A DNA stretch of 64,000 nt from JAHEEL01 sp942491345. Lineage in GTDB: Bacteria > Actinomycetota > Acidimicrobiia > Spongiisociales > UBA5794. The DNA lies in NCBI GenBank assembly GCA_942491345.1, contig CALOAN010000036.1, positions 155,421 through 219,420 on the forward strand, given 5' to 3'. Made by a program: the position numbers and the translations under genes. Shown in pieces: positions 49,668 through 58,292 of the stretch (within the stretch, counting starts at the first letter, position 1; each line of letters opens with the position of its first letter). The notes beneath the pieces were generated by a model. It had not been told where the DNA came from. It did no database searches and saw only the letters and a list, made by a program, of their open reading frames with translations.

Positions 49668-50027
49668 ATCACCACCACCGACCCGCTCAACTGTCGCGAA
49701 CCTCCACGGCAGCCTCGATCGACTTGGTCGGTGACCCTGGTCCGCCGTGAACGCGACGGTTGCTTCGGGCTGTGCCGCACCGGAGGGGAACCTCCTTGGT
49801 CTCGTGTTGCCACCACCCCGACTCTACGCCCTCGGGGCCGACCAACGAGAAAGATCCAAGTAGCAGGCCCCTTGCGCCCGCCGCACATCGGCTCGGTGAG
49901 CGGGCGCGGGATCCGGGCACCGTTCGCAGGCTCTATTGCAGGAAACGCCGGACGGCACCGGCGACCTCGTTATCTTGTCCCGATCAACACTATTGATGTT
50001 AAATGAGATCAACGGTACGGTCGGCTC
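49668..50027. other. 360-base divergent intergenic region with structured segments
   Basis: No gene or standard RNA was recognised. Notable parts: GGAGGGGAACCTCC hairpin near 49782, many short G/C stems up to 49900, ATCAA-5-TTGAT dyad at 49983-49997, and the promoter just before the LysM gene. A leader RNA or riboswitch was considered but not supported. Confidence 0.4.
49993..50021 (+). promoter_or_regulatory. promoter of the LysM-domain gene
   Basis: TTGATG (49993-49998), 17 bases, TACGGT (50016-50021), ATG six bases later. The -35 overlaps an ATCAA-5-TTGAT dyad at 49983-49997, a possible operator. Confidence 0.6.
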
Positions 50028-50570
50028 ATGGAACCTGCCATGGCTCTGTGTGCCGGAGTCGCGACGATCACACTGACCGTTGGCGTGATTCAGTCACTGC
50101 CGGCGGCCGTCCGTCGACTCACGGATGTTCACATCCCACTCCCGGCGAGATCGATCGCCGCCCTCCTCGTGATGACGAGCGTGGTCGTCCTTCTTGTTCG
50201 TCCGCGACCCGGCACCGCGACGGTCCCACCCCCGATCGTCCGGTTGACCGACGGTGCTCACCTCAGCGACGGTGACGGCGAACCAACTCTCTCTGTGCCG
50301 CGCTCTACAGAGGTGGCCCCAACTGGCGGATCAGAACCGCCGATTCGGTCGGTTGCCATCGAGTCGCACGGCGACACCTACGTCGTGCAGGCCGGTGACA
50401 GCTTGTGGCGCATCGCGGAACGAACACTCGTCGCTCGAAACGACGGCACGGTCACCAGCGCCGACATCGCGCAGTTCTGGCCGATCGTCTACCGGACCAA
50501 CCGAGCGCTCATCGGAGACGACCCGAATCTGATCTTCCCGGGCCAAACACTGCAGATACCGGAGGTATGA
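50028..50570 (+). CDS. LysM-domain membrane protein
   Basis: A 180-residue protein. Two hydrophobic segments (about 4-24 and 40-60) then a proline/threonine linker and a C-terminal LysM domain (about 117-178): DTYVVQAGDSLWRIAERTLV, IAQFWPIVYRTNRALIGDDPNLIFPGQTLQIP. LysM binds peptidoglycan glycan chains. It may place a complex at the wall; the gene after it, one base past the stop, encodes another membrane protein. ATG 50028 is six bases after the -10 element. Confidence 0.85.
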   Translation: MEPAMALCAGVATITLTVGVIQSLPAAVRRLTDVHIPLPARSIAALLVMTSVVVLLVRPRPGTATVPPPIVRLTDGAHLSDGDGEPTLSVPRSTEVAPTGGSEPPIRSVAIESHGDTYVVQAGDSLWRIAERTLVARNDGTVTSADIAQFWPIVYRTNRALIGDDPNLIFPGQTLQIPEV

Positions 50571-50571
50571 C

Positions 50572-51417
50572 GTGGACGAATACGAAGAGATCCCGTGGAG
50601 CACGCTGCTGTCGGAGCATCAGCAGGGACGGACCAAGACGTTGTACCTGGCTGCCGCCGTCATCGTCGCCGTTGTACTCGGATTCGTCGGCATCCGATGG
50701 CTCACCGCCCCCGGCCACGGTGATGGAGGCGCCGTTGCTGCCCAGGCGGACACGACGACGGTGCCCGGTGCCGGAGCCGTCGAGTCCACAACCACCGCAA
50801 CCTCTACCACAGCCACTCTCTCCGAGGCCGACCTCATGGCCGTTGAGCCGTCGATCCTGGAGCTCTCCGCCGTTGCTCGCGCGGAGTGGTTTGTCACGGA
50901 CTACTTCACTGTGGATGGACCACTGCCTGAAGAGCTGATCTCGGCGTTCGTGAACGACGCAATGCTCCCGGACCTCCCGAGCCCTTCGGATGCCGATATC
51001 TCGTACGTCGAATGGGCACGAGCCTTCGACATCCGTCCAACGGAAAGCGGGTATGCGGTCTCGGTAGTGTTTCGTTCCCTCACCGAAGAACCGGGTGGAG
51101 CGTTCATCCGAAGCCCCGTGCGCGCGGTGGACGTGCTGGTGGCCGTCGACGACGGCGAGACGGCGATTGCGGATCTTCCGATACCGATCCTCCCGCCGGT
51201 GTTTCACACCATCGATGGGTGGATGGAGACCGAAGGAGAGGCGCACGACGAGGCGATCGCTGCGACGCTCGACTACGCAGGGATGTTCGACGAAGAAGCG
51301 GTCGTCGTTCAGAGTGGTACTGCGGGGCCCGAGTGGCGTGTGGTGTTCACCATCGGTGACCGGTCGGGCAATCGGTGGCCGGTTGTGATGCGATCGGACG
51401 CAATCCCGGGGGCCTAG
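50572..51417 (+). CDS. single-pass membrane protein of unknown function
   Basis: A 281-residue protein, GTG start 50572, one base after the LysM gene stop. Membrane helix at about residues 25-44, Thr-rich linker (60-85), then a mixed alpha/beta extracytoplasmic domain (about 90-281) including ARAEWFVTDYFTVDGPLPEELI and VRAVDVLVAVDDGETAIADL. Its fold pattern resembles TcpC/NTF2-like extracytoplasmic domains, but I cannot assign a family. Probably works with the LysM protein. Confidence 0.6.
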   Translation: MDEYEEIPWSTLLSEHQQGRTKTLYLAAAVIVAVVLGFVGIRWLTAPGHGDGGAVAAQADTTTVPGAGAVESTTTATSTTATLSEADLMAVEPSILELSAVARAEWFVTDYFTVDGPLPEELISAFVNDAMLPDLPSPSDADISYVEWARAFDIRPTESGYAVSVVFRSLTEEPGGAFIRSPVRAVDVLVAVDDGETAIADLPIPILPPVFHTIDGWMETEGEAHDEAIAATLDYAGMFDEEAVVVQSGTAGPEWRVVFTIGDRSGNRWPVVMRSDAIPGA

Positions 51418-51452
51418 GGCAGAATCGGCGCCAGGGCGAGTCGGCGTCTCAC

Positions 51453-51458
51453 TACGCT
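51453..51458 (+). promoter_or_regulatory. candidate -10 element of the 51466 gene
   Basis: TACGCT, seven bases before ATG 51466. Confidence 0.5.
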
Positions 51459-51465
51459 GACACTC

Positions 51466-52170
51466 ATGCAACAGCAGCGAAGACTCCAGGATGCCTGGCT
51501 TTCGACGCTCAGCGACCTGGGCGCAGCCGATGGTGTCGATACGCTTCTCATCGGACCGTACGCAGAGAGCCTTGCCGATCAGCTCCCAGCACCGACGGGC
51601 GACACAACTCCGAACGTTGCGACGCTGCGCGTCACACCGGTTCCCGGTGGCGCCATTCCGACGGCAACCGGGTTCCCGGGTGGATCATTCGACTCCGCCG
51701 TCGCACTCTCCGCATGGGAGACGCCGGCCGACGTCTTCGCCGTGGTCGAAGAGGCCGTCCGAGTGGTTCGCCCCGGCGGCAGCGTCTGGCTGGGTGAGGT
51801 CGACGCGAGGGCTCTCACGCTTTCGATGCCCGCCGCTCGTCGGTACGGACTGCTCTACCGCGAGGAGCCCGAGGTGGCCACCCGCTCACGATTCCGGCTT
51901 CGGGCGGCCGACGGTCTCGGCGTCGAGGCCGTTCGCGCCGGTCTCCGCGAGGTCGTCGGAATGCGGGCCGATTTGCCTGTTGCTGTAGTCGACTCGGCAG
52001 CCGAAGGCGTCGAGGCCGTGCGATCGGGGATCTGGCCGGAGTCGGCGGTGCTCGACGCGGCCGCCTTCGACCGGCTTCTCAGCCGTGTGAACGACTCGCT
52101 CCAGCCTCCGACACGGTTCCCGGTTGTCTTCACGCTGCCGTTCAGCATCGTGCGGGGTCTGCGCCCCTAG
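51466..52170 (+). CDS. methyltransferase-like protein of unknown substrate
   Basis: A 234-residue protein with a degenerate class I SAM-methyltransferase pattern: an acidic VDTLLIGPYA in place of the glycine-rich motif I, and FDSAVALSAWETPADVFAVV then EEAVRVVRPGGSVWLGEVDA, the typical post-motif strand with RPGG. Later parts (SRFRLRAADGLGVEAVRAGL) match no family. The loss of GxGxG suggests altered or no cofactor binding. It ends six bases before a convergent gene. Confidence 0.6.
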   Translation: MQQQRRLQDAWLSTLSDLGAADGVDTLLIGPYAESLADQLPAPTGDTTPNVATLRVTPVPGGAIPTATGFPGGSFDSAVALSAWETPADVFAVVEEAVRVVRPGGSVWLGEVDARALTLSMPAARRYGLLYREEPEVATRSRFRLRAADGLGVEAVRAGLREVVGMRADLPVAVVDSAAEGVEAVRSGIWPESAVLDAAAFDRLLSRVNDSLQPPTRFPVVFTLPFSIVRGLRP

Positions 52171-52176
52171 GTTCCG

Positions 52177-52434
52177 TCAGAGCCCGAACCGCTCCTCGAG
52201 GAGCCCGGTCGCCTGTGGAGCGATCATCTCCCATGACGACTCGGCTGTCTTCGACAGCGTGACGAAGTCGGCCGTCATGAAGATGCTCGTGACGCCATCG
52301 ATTGCGAGCAGTGCTGCTGCGTTGGCATCATCGGTGTCCTGGCCCGCAACAAACGTGGCAGGGCCGCCGACGTCCACACCGACGGTGAACTTGAGGGCGT
52401 TCGGATTTGGGGTGTTGGATATATGCACAGGCAT
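52177..52434 (-). CDS. NfuA/NifU N-terminal-like scaffold domain protein
   Basis: An 85-residue protein, ATG 52434 (an in-frame ATG at 52461 is possible). The core TPNPNALKFTVGVDV is the hallmark of the Nfu_N domain, which in longer proteins precedes the Fe-S binding CxxC domain. Here only that domain is present, without a CxxC. It may help hold Fe-S proteins during assembly. The upstream divergent glcD operon encodes an Fe-S protein (GlcF), a suggestive but unproven link. Confidence 0.85.
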   Translation of the reverse strand: MPVHISNTPNPNALKFTVGVDVGGPATFVAGQDTDDANAAALLAIDGVTSIFMTADFVTLSKTAESSWEMIAPQATGLLEERFGL

Positions 52435-52480
52435 GTCGGTGTTCGAGGCTAGCGTCCGCATCCTGTACGCGGGCGTTCAC

Positions 52481-52486
52481 TACGCT
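52481..52486 (+). promoter_or_regulatory. candidate -10 element of glcD-glcE-glcF
   Basis: TACGCT, six bases before ATG 52493. Confidence 0.5.
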
Positions 52487-52492
52487 GCCTCT

Positions 52493-53890
52493 ATGGATGC
52501 CGCGGCTGAGCTGATCGAGCTTCTGGGAGCTGAGCGCGTCCACACGCACCCGATCGACCGGCAGATCTTCGCCAAGGACGCGGGAGTGAACGTCGGGGAC
52601 CCCGCCATCATCGTGCTGCCTGAGACAACCGAAGAAGTCGCAGCGATTATGCGCATCGCTGTGCAAGCGGGGGTTCCGGTTGTCGCTCGAGGTGCCGGCA
52701 CGGGACTCGCCGGGGGTGCGGTCCCCGCTCCTGGGTCGGTCGTTGCCGTCCTCACCCGGATGAACGAGATCGCCGAGGTCGACGAGATCGGACGCACAGC
52801 ATGGGTCGGCCCCGGTGTGATCAACCTCGATCTGTCGAATGCGGTCACCGAGTTTGGCCTGCACTTCGCCCCCGACCCGTCATCCGAGCAGTCATCGACC
52901 GTTGGAGGCAACACCGCTACAAACGCCGGCGGTCCCCACTGCCTCGCGGAGGGTTCGACGATCGCTCACGTTCTTGGTGTTGAGGTGGTCACGGCCGACG
53001 GTGACGTCGTCACACTCGGAGGGGCCGCGCCCGACCTCCCTGGCTACGACCTGCGAGGCCTGATCGTGGGTTCAGAGGGCACGCTTGGCATCGTCACGCG
53101 CGTTCTCGTCCGACTCACGGAGAACCCGTCGGACGTCGCGACGATGCTGATCGCATTCGACGACATCAACGACGCGGCCCGCACGGTCTCGGACATCATC
53201 TCGAGTGGCCTCGTTCCCGCAGCTCTCGAGATCATGGATCGCTCGATGGTCCAAGCCATCGAGAACTTCGTGAACGCTGATCTTCCTGTTGGCGCCGCTG
53301 CCGTTCTTCTTGCGGAGGTTGCCGGCCACCCAGACGGCGTCGCGGCCGAGGCCGAAATCATCCGCGGGGTCGCCGAGCAGAATCGCGCGACTGAGATTCG
53401 CACGGCAACCGACGACAGTGAGCGCGCGTTGCTGTGGAAGGGTCGAAAGTCGGCGTTCGGGGCGGTCGCTCAGGCCGCTCCTGACTACTACCTCAACGAC
53501 GCAGTGGTTCCACGCACCCGATTCGTTGAAGTGATCGACGAGATCTACCGAATTGCCGATCGCTACGGGCTCCGGCTCATGAACGTGTTCCATGCCGGTG
53601 ACGGCAACCTCCATCCGCTCGTGTCGTACGACGCGGCTGAGTCCGGCATGACGGAGAAGGTCCTTGCAGCGTCGCGGGAGATGGTCGGCGTCGCTGTGGC
53701 GGCCGGCGGGACCCTGAGCGGTGAACACGGCGTCGGGCTCGAGAAGCGAGAGATGATGTCGCAGGTGTTCAGCGCAGACGATCTCGATGCTCAGGCCCGG
53801 ATCCGGGAAGCGTTCGACCCCGACGGTCGCCTCAACCCCGGCAAAGTGCTTCCAGAGGGCGCTCGGTATTTCGATCGGGCAACCCGATGA
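52493..53890 (+). CDS. glcD: glycolate oxidase subunit GlcD-like FAD enzyme
   Basis: A 465-residue FAD-linked oxidase of the VAO fold. The FAD domain has PVVARGAGTGLAGGAVPAPG and DPSSEQSSTVGGNTATNAGG; then PGYDLRGLIVGSEGTLGIVT. The C-terminal half has NVFHAGDGNLHPLVSYD and GGTLSGEHGVGLEKREMM, the substrate-side His-rich motifs of GlcD, D-lactate and related dehydrogenases. It is coupled to glcE by ATGA. ATG 52493 fits the TACGCT element; an upstream extension lacks support. Confidence 0.93.
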   Translation: MDAAAELIELLGAERVHTHPIDRQIFAKDAGVNVGDPAIIVLPETTEEVAAIMRIAVQAGVPVVARGAGTGLAGGAVPAPGSVVAVLTRMNEIAEVDEIGRTAWVGPGVINLDLSNAVTEFGLHFAPDPSSEQSSTVGGNTATNAGGPHCLAEGSTIAHVLGVEVVTADGDVVTLGGAAPDLPGYDLRGLIVGSEGTLGIVTRVLVRLTENPSDVATMLIAFDDINDAARTVSDIISSGLVPAALEIMDRSMVQAIENFVNADLPVGAAAVLLAEVAGHPDGVAAEAEIIRGVAEQNRATEIRTATDDSERALLWKGRKSAFGAVAQAAPDYYLNDAVVPRTRFVEVIDEIYRIADRYGLRLMNVFHAGDGNLHPLVSYDAAESGMTEKVLAASREMVGVAVAAGGTLSGEHGVGLEKREMMSQVFSADDLDAQARIREAFDPDGRLNPGKVLPEGARYFDRATR

Positions 53891-55002
53891 CAAGTCTGCG
53901 CGCGGCGACGCTTCAGTTGTTCGACCGGCTCAAGGACGATTCGGCGGACGTGGACGCGGAGTATGTCGTTGCCCCTTCTTCGATCGACGAGGCAGCCGCG
54001 ATCCTCGCCGCCGCTGCCGAAGCTGGCATGCCCACGGCGTTCCGAGGAGGCGGGACGCACCAAGGGTATGGGACCCCTTTGCCTGCAGACCTTGTCCTCA
54101 CCACGAGCCGCTTGAGTACGATCATCGACTGGCAACCCGACGACCTCACCGTCGTGGTGCAGGCCGGCGTGCCGATCGACGTTCTCGAAGCTGAGATCGC
54201 GACGCGGCGACAGACCGCCGTCTTCCCTGAGACAACGTCCAGATCCACGGTGGGCGGGAGCGTGGCCATCGGGCTTTCGGGGTACCGGCGTCTTCGCTTC
54301 GGACCTACCCGCGATCGCGTTCTCCAGGTTCGGATGGCGACCGGGTACGGCAAAGTGATCACCGGGGGGAGCCCCGTTGTGAAATCATCCACGGGCTACG
54401 GATTGCCGCGCCTCGTTACCGGATCACTCGGCAGTCTCGGGATGATTGGCGAGGTGACGCTGAAGCTCTGGTCGGAGCCGATGGCGGTAGCAACGGTCGA
54501 GGTGGGCGACGCTGCCGCGGCGCTCCGGGATCTCTACCGACCCCTCGCGGTGCTTGAAACCTCTGAAGGTTCGCTGGTCTACCTCGGAGGGCCCGAGTCC
54601 CAGATCACCGCCGAGTCCGAGCGTTTCGGTTCCGCGTTGCATCGGGGACTCGCCTGGCCGGAGCAGATCTCTGAGCCGATCCAGCTCGAACTGCGCGTAC
54701 CGGCCGCGCAGCTGGCATCGGCGGTCGAGTGGATGCCGCGCCTCGGGGCAATCCGCTGGATCGCTCAGCACGGTGTGGGGATCGTCTCGGGAGGATTCGA
54801 CGATTTCGACGCTGAAGGGTTCACTGGTGCCCGGTCGTGGGCCGAATCGGTTGGCGGTGCCCTCGTCGTCACCGCAGGTCCCCGTGAGTCCTTCGATCCA
54901 TGGGGATCACCTCCGTCTTCGATCGGGATTCAACGGCGAATCAAGGATGCGTTTGATCCGGCCGGCGTCTGCAGTCCGTCGATTCTTGCGGGGCACCTCT
55001 GA
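53887..55002 (+). CDS. glcE: glycolate oxidase subunit GlcE-like
   Basis: A 371-residue FAD-binding subunit. AEAGMPTAFRGGGTHQGYG and FPETTSRSTVGGSVAIGLSG match the FAD site of GlcE, and TRDRVLQVRMATGYGKVITGG and KSSTGYGLPRLVTGSLGSLG follow. The C-terminal part is the variable substrate-domain. ATG overlaps glcD, and its TGA overlaps the next ATG (TGATG). With GlcD and GlcF it forms a membrane-associated dehydrogenase for glycolate or a similar 2-hydroxyacid. Confidence 0.92.
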   Translation: MTSLRAATLQLFDRLKDDSADVDAEYVVAPSSIDEAAAILAAAAEAGMPTAFRGGGTHQGYGTPLPADLVLTTSRLSTIIDWQPDDLTVVVQAGVPIDVLEAEIATRRQTAVFPETTSRSTVGGSVAIGLSGYRRLRFGPTRDRVLQVRMATGYGKVITGGSPVVKSSTGYGLPRLVTGSLGSLGMIGEVTLKLWSEPMAVATVEVGDAAAALRDLYRPLAVLETSEGSLVYLGGPESQITAESERFGSALHRGLAWPEQISEPIQLELRVPAAQLASAVEWMPRLGAIRWIAQHGVGIVSGGFDDFDAEGFTGARSWAESVGGALVVTAGPRESFDPWGSPPSSIGIQRRIKDAFDPAGVCSPSILAGHL

Positions 55003-56235
55003 TGGTTTGGGTCACGCAGTGGGCGCCGACGGCTGAGGAACTCAGCAGCTGCATCGACTGCGGGCTCTGTCTTCCTGCCTGCCCCACGTTTCCGGCTCAC
55101 CGGGGACGAGTCCGCCTCGCCACGCGGGCGGATCGCTGCGATGCGCGCCGTCGACCGCGCCCTGGTGCCGATCGACGAACGCTTCGGAGAGGTCATGGAC
55201 CTGTGCCTTCAGTGCCGCGCCTGCGAGACGGCATGTCCATCACTTGTGCCCTTTGGCAGAATGATGGAGGGCGCCCGGGCAGAGGCTGCCGCGCACCAAC
55301 CCGATGTGGCAACGATCGGCAAACGGATCCTCTTCGGCCGTCTCGTCGGATCCCGGGGGTCGGTCGCACTCGGCTCGCTGCTGATCGGTCTCAGCCAGCG
55401 AGCGGGCCTCTCCGACATGGTGCCCGGCGTTCTGCGGAAGAGCGATGCGCTGAGAACCGTGCCGATCCCTGCCCCAACCACCGCGGGGCGTGAGTGGTTC
55501 CCAGAGGGTGATCCGGTCGGTACGGTGGCGTTCCTTTCCGGATGTGTGATGGACCCGTGGTACTCGGCGACACACGTTGCGGTGGTTCAGGTACTGCGAA
55601 CCGCGGGCTACCGCGTGGTGGCGCCCCGTGAGCAAACGTGTTGCGGGGCGCTCGCGGCACATGAAGGAGCCGCGTACGACGCCGCACGGATGGCCGCGCA
55701 GAACGTGGAGGCGTTTGCGGGGTTCGACCATGTTGTTGTCGATTCCGCTGGGTGCAGCGCCCACATGAAGGGCTACGGTCACTGGGTCGTTGGCGGAGGG
55801 GAGCTTGCTCCACGGGTCGTCGACGCCAACGTATTCGTCGCCGGCCTGATCGAGAACGGATCACTTCCGGCCTTCGACGGTGACTGCCCGATTGCAGTGC
55901 AGGACCCGTGCCACCTCCGGCACGCCCAACGGATTGTCGAGGAACCACGCATGATCCTCCGAGCAGCCGGCTACCAGCCGGTCGATATCGACCCTGCCGG
56001 CATGTGTTGCGGGGCAGCCGGGGCCTACCAGCTCTCCCACCCGGATGTTTCCGAGCAACTCGGTCTGCACAAGGCCGAACAGATCGCCGCAACCGGCCTC
56101 AGCCTCGTCGCGTCGGCCAACCCCGGATGCGAGATGCAACTGAACACGTATCTGGGAGAGAGGTACGAGGTCGTTCATCCCATCGAGCTGTATTGGCAGG
56201 CGATTGAGACACGAGACTCGAGAAACGAGACATGA
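55002..56235 (+). CDS. glcF: glycolate oxidase Fe-S subunit GlcF, frameshifted near 55090
   Basis: Read as one gene, about 410 codons. The first frame (from ATG 55002) carries the first cluster motif CIDCGLCLPACPTF. The rest is in the +1 frame, where the sequence continues naturally as RLTGDESASPRGRIAAMRAV, then the second cluster motif CLQCRACETACP and two CCG heme-dehydrogenase-type motifs (TCCGALAAHEG, MCCGAAGAYQLSHP). As given, translation of the first frame stops at 55493. One extra T in the TTT at 55089-55091 would explain the break. The C-terminus (residues after QAIET) runs into a GAGAC repeat. Confidence 0.85.
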
Positions 56236-56361
56236 GACTCGAGAAACGAGACATGAGACACGAGACATGAGACTCGAGACACTCGAGACACGAGACTCGA
56301 GACACGAGCGAGAGCGTCTTCGTGGCTCTGGCCTCGGGTCTAGCGTCTCGTGTCTAACGTC
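56206..56361. repeat. GAGAC-rich hairpin repeat, copy 3 (longest)
   Basis: About ten imperfect units of GAGACACGAGACTC or GAGACATGAGAC, followed by CGTCTTCG, then GTCTAGCGTCTCGTGTCTAAC and GTCTCATATTTCTCG, which complement the first part. It lies between the convergent glcF and acetyltransferase genes and supplies the last ten codons of glcF. Confidence 0.85.
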
Positions 56362-57240
56362 TCATATTTCTCGCGCGTACACGTGCATCAGGCTCGTCTC
56401 GAACCCGCGGCGCCGAACGGCCTGGATCATCCAATCGATGGCGGGGACCCAGATTGAGATTGTTTCGGCGCCGGATCCTATGGCGAGATCGATGAGCGAG
56501 CGGAAGAGGTCGTCGGCGTCCTCCTCCCGCGTCTCGAGCCATGCGACTTCAAAGCGACCCTCGGGAGCCGGTGCGGCGAGCGCCCACCCAGCGCCGATCT
56601 CCCAAAACGCACCGGCGCGGGCTGCCACTTCGAGATCGGTGGGTGTGAGGCGCCGGAATGCCCAGCCGATACCGATGAGGCCGCGCGCCGCTCTCCCCAA
56701 CTCGCCAACCGACCACGAGGCGTAGGCCGGCTGCGCTTCGGTGGATCCAGCGGGACGTGCCCTGAGTTTCGATGGGAGGCGCCTGCCGCCGTTTCCATCC
56801 GGCGAGGGTGACGCATCACCGACCGGCTTGGTGCACCGAACAACCGAGGCGGCTCTTCGAGGCCCGGTCTTCTCGACGTGGCGGATGGCGACCTCATTCC
56901 AATCCTCGACCAGGAGTCGGCCCACGATGGCTCCCTGTTCACGAGCCCATGTGCGCAAGGCTCCGGAAACGTGCGCGGCGATTCCACGACCGCGCAACGC
57001 CGGGTGAACGCGAGCCGCTGAGTACCACGCTTCCGTTGGTGAGAGCATCCGGACGGCGCCAAGTGCAATCGGTCGACCGTCGTCCCTCTCTGCCACGGCG
57101 ACGAATGTGTCCTCCCGCTCGAGCCATTCGTCGAAGACGTCGGTGACGTAGTCACCCCACTCGAACGTGTTCGTGGTGAACTCGGCGATCGCGTCGCGGT
57201 CACTCGGCAGCGCCGGTCGAACGTAGAACTCGGGGGCCAT
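56362..57240 (-). CDS. GNAT-family acetyltransferase, two-domain
   Basis: A 292-residue protein, ATG 57240. The N-terminal GNAT domain shows YVRPALPSDRDAIAEFTTN, LGAVRMLSPTEAWYSAARVHPALRGRGIAAHV with the acetyl-CoA loop HPALRGRGIA. The second half is a divergent, probably inactive GNAT-like repeat (SIWVPAIDWMIQAVRRRGFE). Substrate unknown. TATTCT lies six bases upstream. Confidence 0.8.
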   Translation of the reverse strand: MAPEFYVRPALPSDRDAIAEFTTNTFEWGDYVTDVFDEWLEREDTFVAVAERDDGRPIALGAVRMLSPTEAWYSAARVHPALRGRGIAAHVSGALRTWAREQGAIVGRLLVEDWNEVAIRHVEKTGPRRAASVVRCTKPVGDASPSPDGNGGRRLPSKLRARPAGSTEAQPAYASWSVGELGRAARGLIGIGWAFRRLTPTDLEVAARAGAFWEIGAGWALAAPAPEGRFEVAWLETREEDADDLFRSLIDLAIGSGAETISIWVPAIDWMIQAVRRRGFETSLMHVYAREI

Positions 57241-57246
57241 GAGGTC

Positions 57247-57252
57247 AGAATA
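57247..57252 (-). promoter_or_regulatory. candidate -10 element of the 56362-57240 gene
   Basis: TATTCT, six bases before the ATG at 57240. Confidence 0.45.
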
Positions 57253-57405
57253 CGGCACAGAGAAAGGCTTGCGGCTATCCCGGGGCCCCTCAGCGACCTG
57301 AGCCGCAGGTCCAGCCATTCAGCCGCACGCCCCTCCACCGGCCCAGGATTCGAAGCCGTTGGGCTCCTCTGCTGGTGATAGTCTCTGGTGTGAGAGGAGC
57401 TGTCG

Positions 57406-58203
57406 GTGGAGATCGTCGATCTCTCAGCTGCGTACGAGGATTCCTTCTTTCGTTGTCTCGAGGACTGGTCTGACGAGATCGACGAGGCAGGCGATCACAA
57501 GGCGCGGTGGTATCGCAAGATGACCGAACGCGGGCTCCGCGTCAAACTCGCTCTTGATGACCAGGACCGTCCGATCGGGATGATCCAGTACCTGCCGATC
57601 GAACAGTCCACGGCCCTCGGATCCGATCTGTACATGATCCTGTGTATCTGGGTCCACGGATACAAAGAGGGCGTCGGCGACCGCCAGGGCCATGGAATCG
57701 GCACGGCACTACTCACCGCGGCTGAACGCGACGTCGCAGAACTCGGCGCCAAAGGGATCGCCGCGTGGGGAGTCGCGATCCCTTGGTGGATGAAGGCGTC
57801 GTGGTTCAAGAAGCACGGCTACCGAAAGGCCGACCGTCAGGGGATGCAGGCGCTCATGTGGAAGCCGTTCGCCGACGACGCGGTCGCTCCCCGATGGATC
57901 GGCCAGGGCCCGAAGCCCCAGCCGGTAGACGGTCAGGTCACCGTCTCGGCGTACATCAGCGGCTGGTGTCCTGCGCAGAACCTGGTCTATGAACGGGCGA
58001 AACGGGCCGCCGCCGAGTTCGGTGACGACGTTGTTTTCGAGAGCCACGACACGAGTGAGCAGTCGGCGATGATCGCATGTGGGCAGAGCGACTGTGTCTA
58101 CCTCGATGGCAGATCGTTGCAGAAGGGTCCGCCGCCTTCGTACGACCGCATCCACAAGAAGATGGCCAAACGCGTCAAACGCCTCCAGGATTCCTCCCCC
58201 TGA
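57406..58203 (+). CDS. GNAT acetyltransferase with YoaP-like thioredoxin-fold C-terminus
   Basis: A 265-residue protein, GTG start 57406 with GAGAGGAGC upstream. Residues about 1-165 are a GNAT domain (GVGDRQGHGIGTALLTAAERDV, with loop QGHGIG). The last 100 residues look like the YoaP C-terminal domain: VSAYISGWCPAQNLVYERAK, with Cys in a thioredoxin-like turn, and SAMIACGQSDCVYLDGR. YoaP-type proteins are thought to modify or sense thiols; the exact role here is unknown. Confidence 0.85.
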   Translation: MEIVDLSAAYEDSFFRCLEDWSDEIDEAGDHKARWYRKMTERGLRVKLALDDQDRPIGMIQYLPIEQSTALGSDLYMILCIWVHGYKEGVGDRQGHGIGTALLTAAERDVAELGAKGIAAWGVAIPWWMKASWFKKHGYRKADRQGMQALMWKPFADDAVAPRWIGQGPKPQPVDGQVTVSAYISGWCPAQNLVYERAKRAAAEFGDDVVFESHDTSEQSAMIACGQSDCVYLDGRSLQKGPPPSYDRIHKKMAKRVKRLQDSSP

Positions 58204-58233
58204 GGCGGAGGTGCCGCCGAAGGTGGCGGAAGG

Positions 58234-58253
58234 GGTCAGGTGGTTCCCTGACC
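58234..58253. terminator. hairpin between convergent genes
   Basis: GGTCAGG, loop TGGTTC, CCTGACC, in the 89-base gap between genes ending at 58203 and 58293. A likely bidirectional terminator, no T tract. Confidence 0.55.
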
Positions 58254-58292
58254 ACGAGAGTCCGTAGTGTGCATCGGCGCCCGACGTCGCCC

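Noticed and set aside
49740..49900. c-di-AMP (ydaO-type) riboswitch
   Set aside because: GAGGGGAACC looks like one motif of that class, and LysM genes are frequent targets, but the second conserved block and closing stem could not be found, and the mapped promoter lies downstream.
49687..49920. A 77-codon minus-strand frame in the gap before the LysM gene
   Set aside because: No start signal, no recognisable composition, and two other frames are equally open there.
55141..56235. Separate gene starting at ATG 55141 for an Fe-S protein
   Set aside because: It would lack the first cluster motif and begin in the middle of a conserved segment that continues upstream in the same frame; a frameshifted glcF explains it better.
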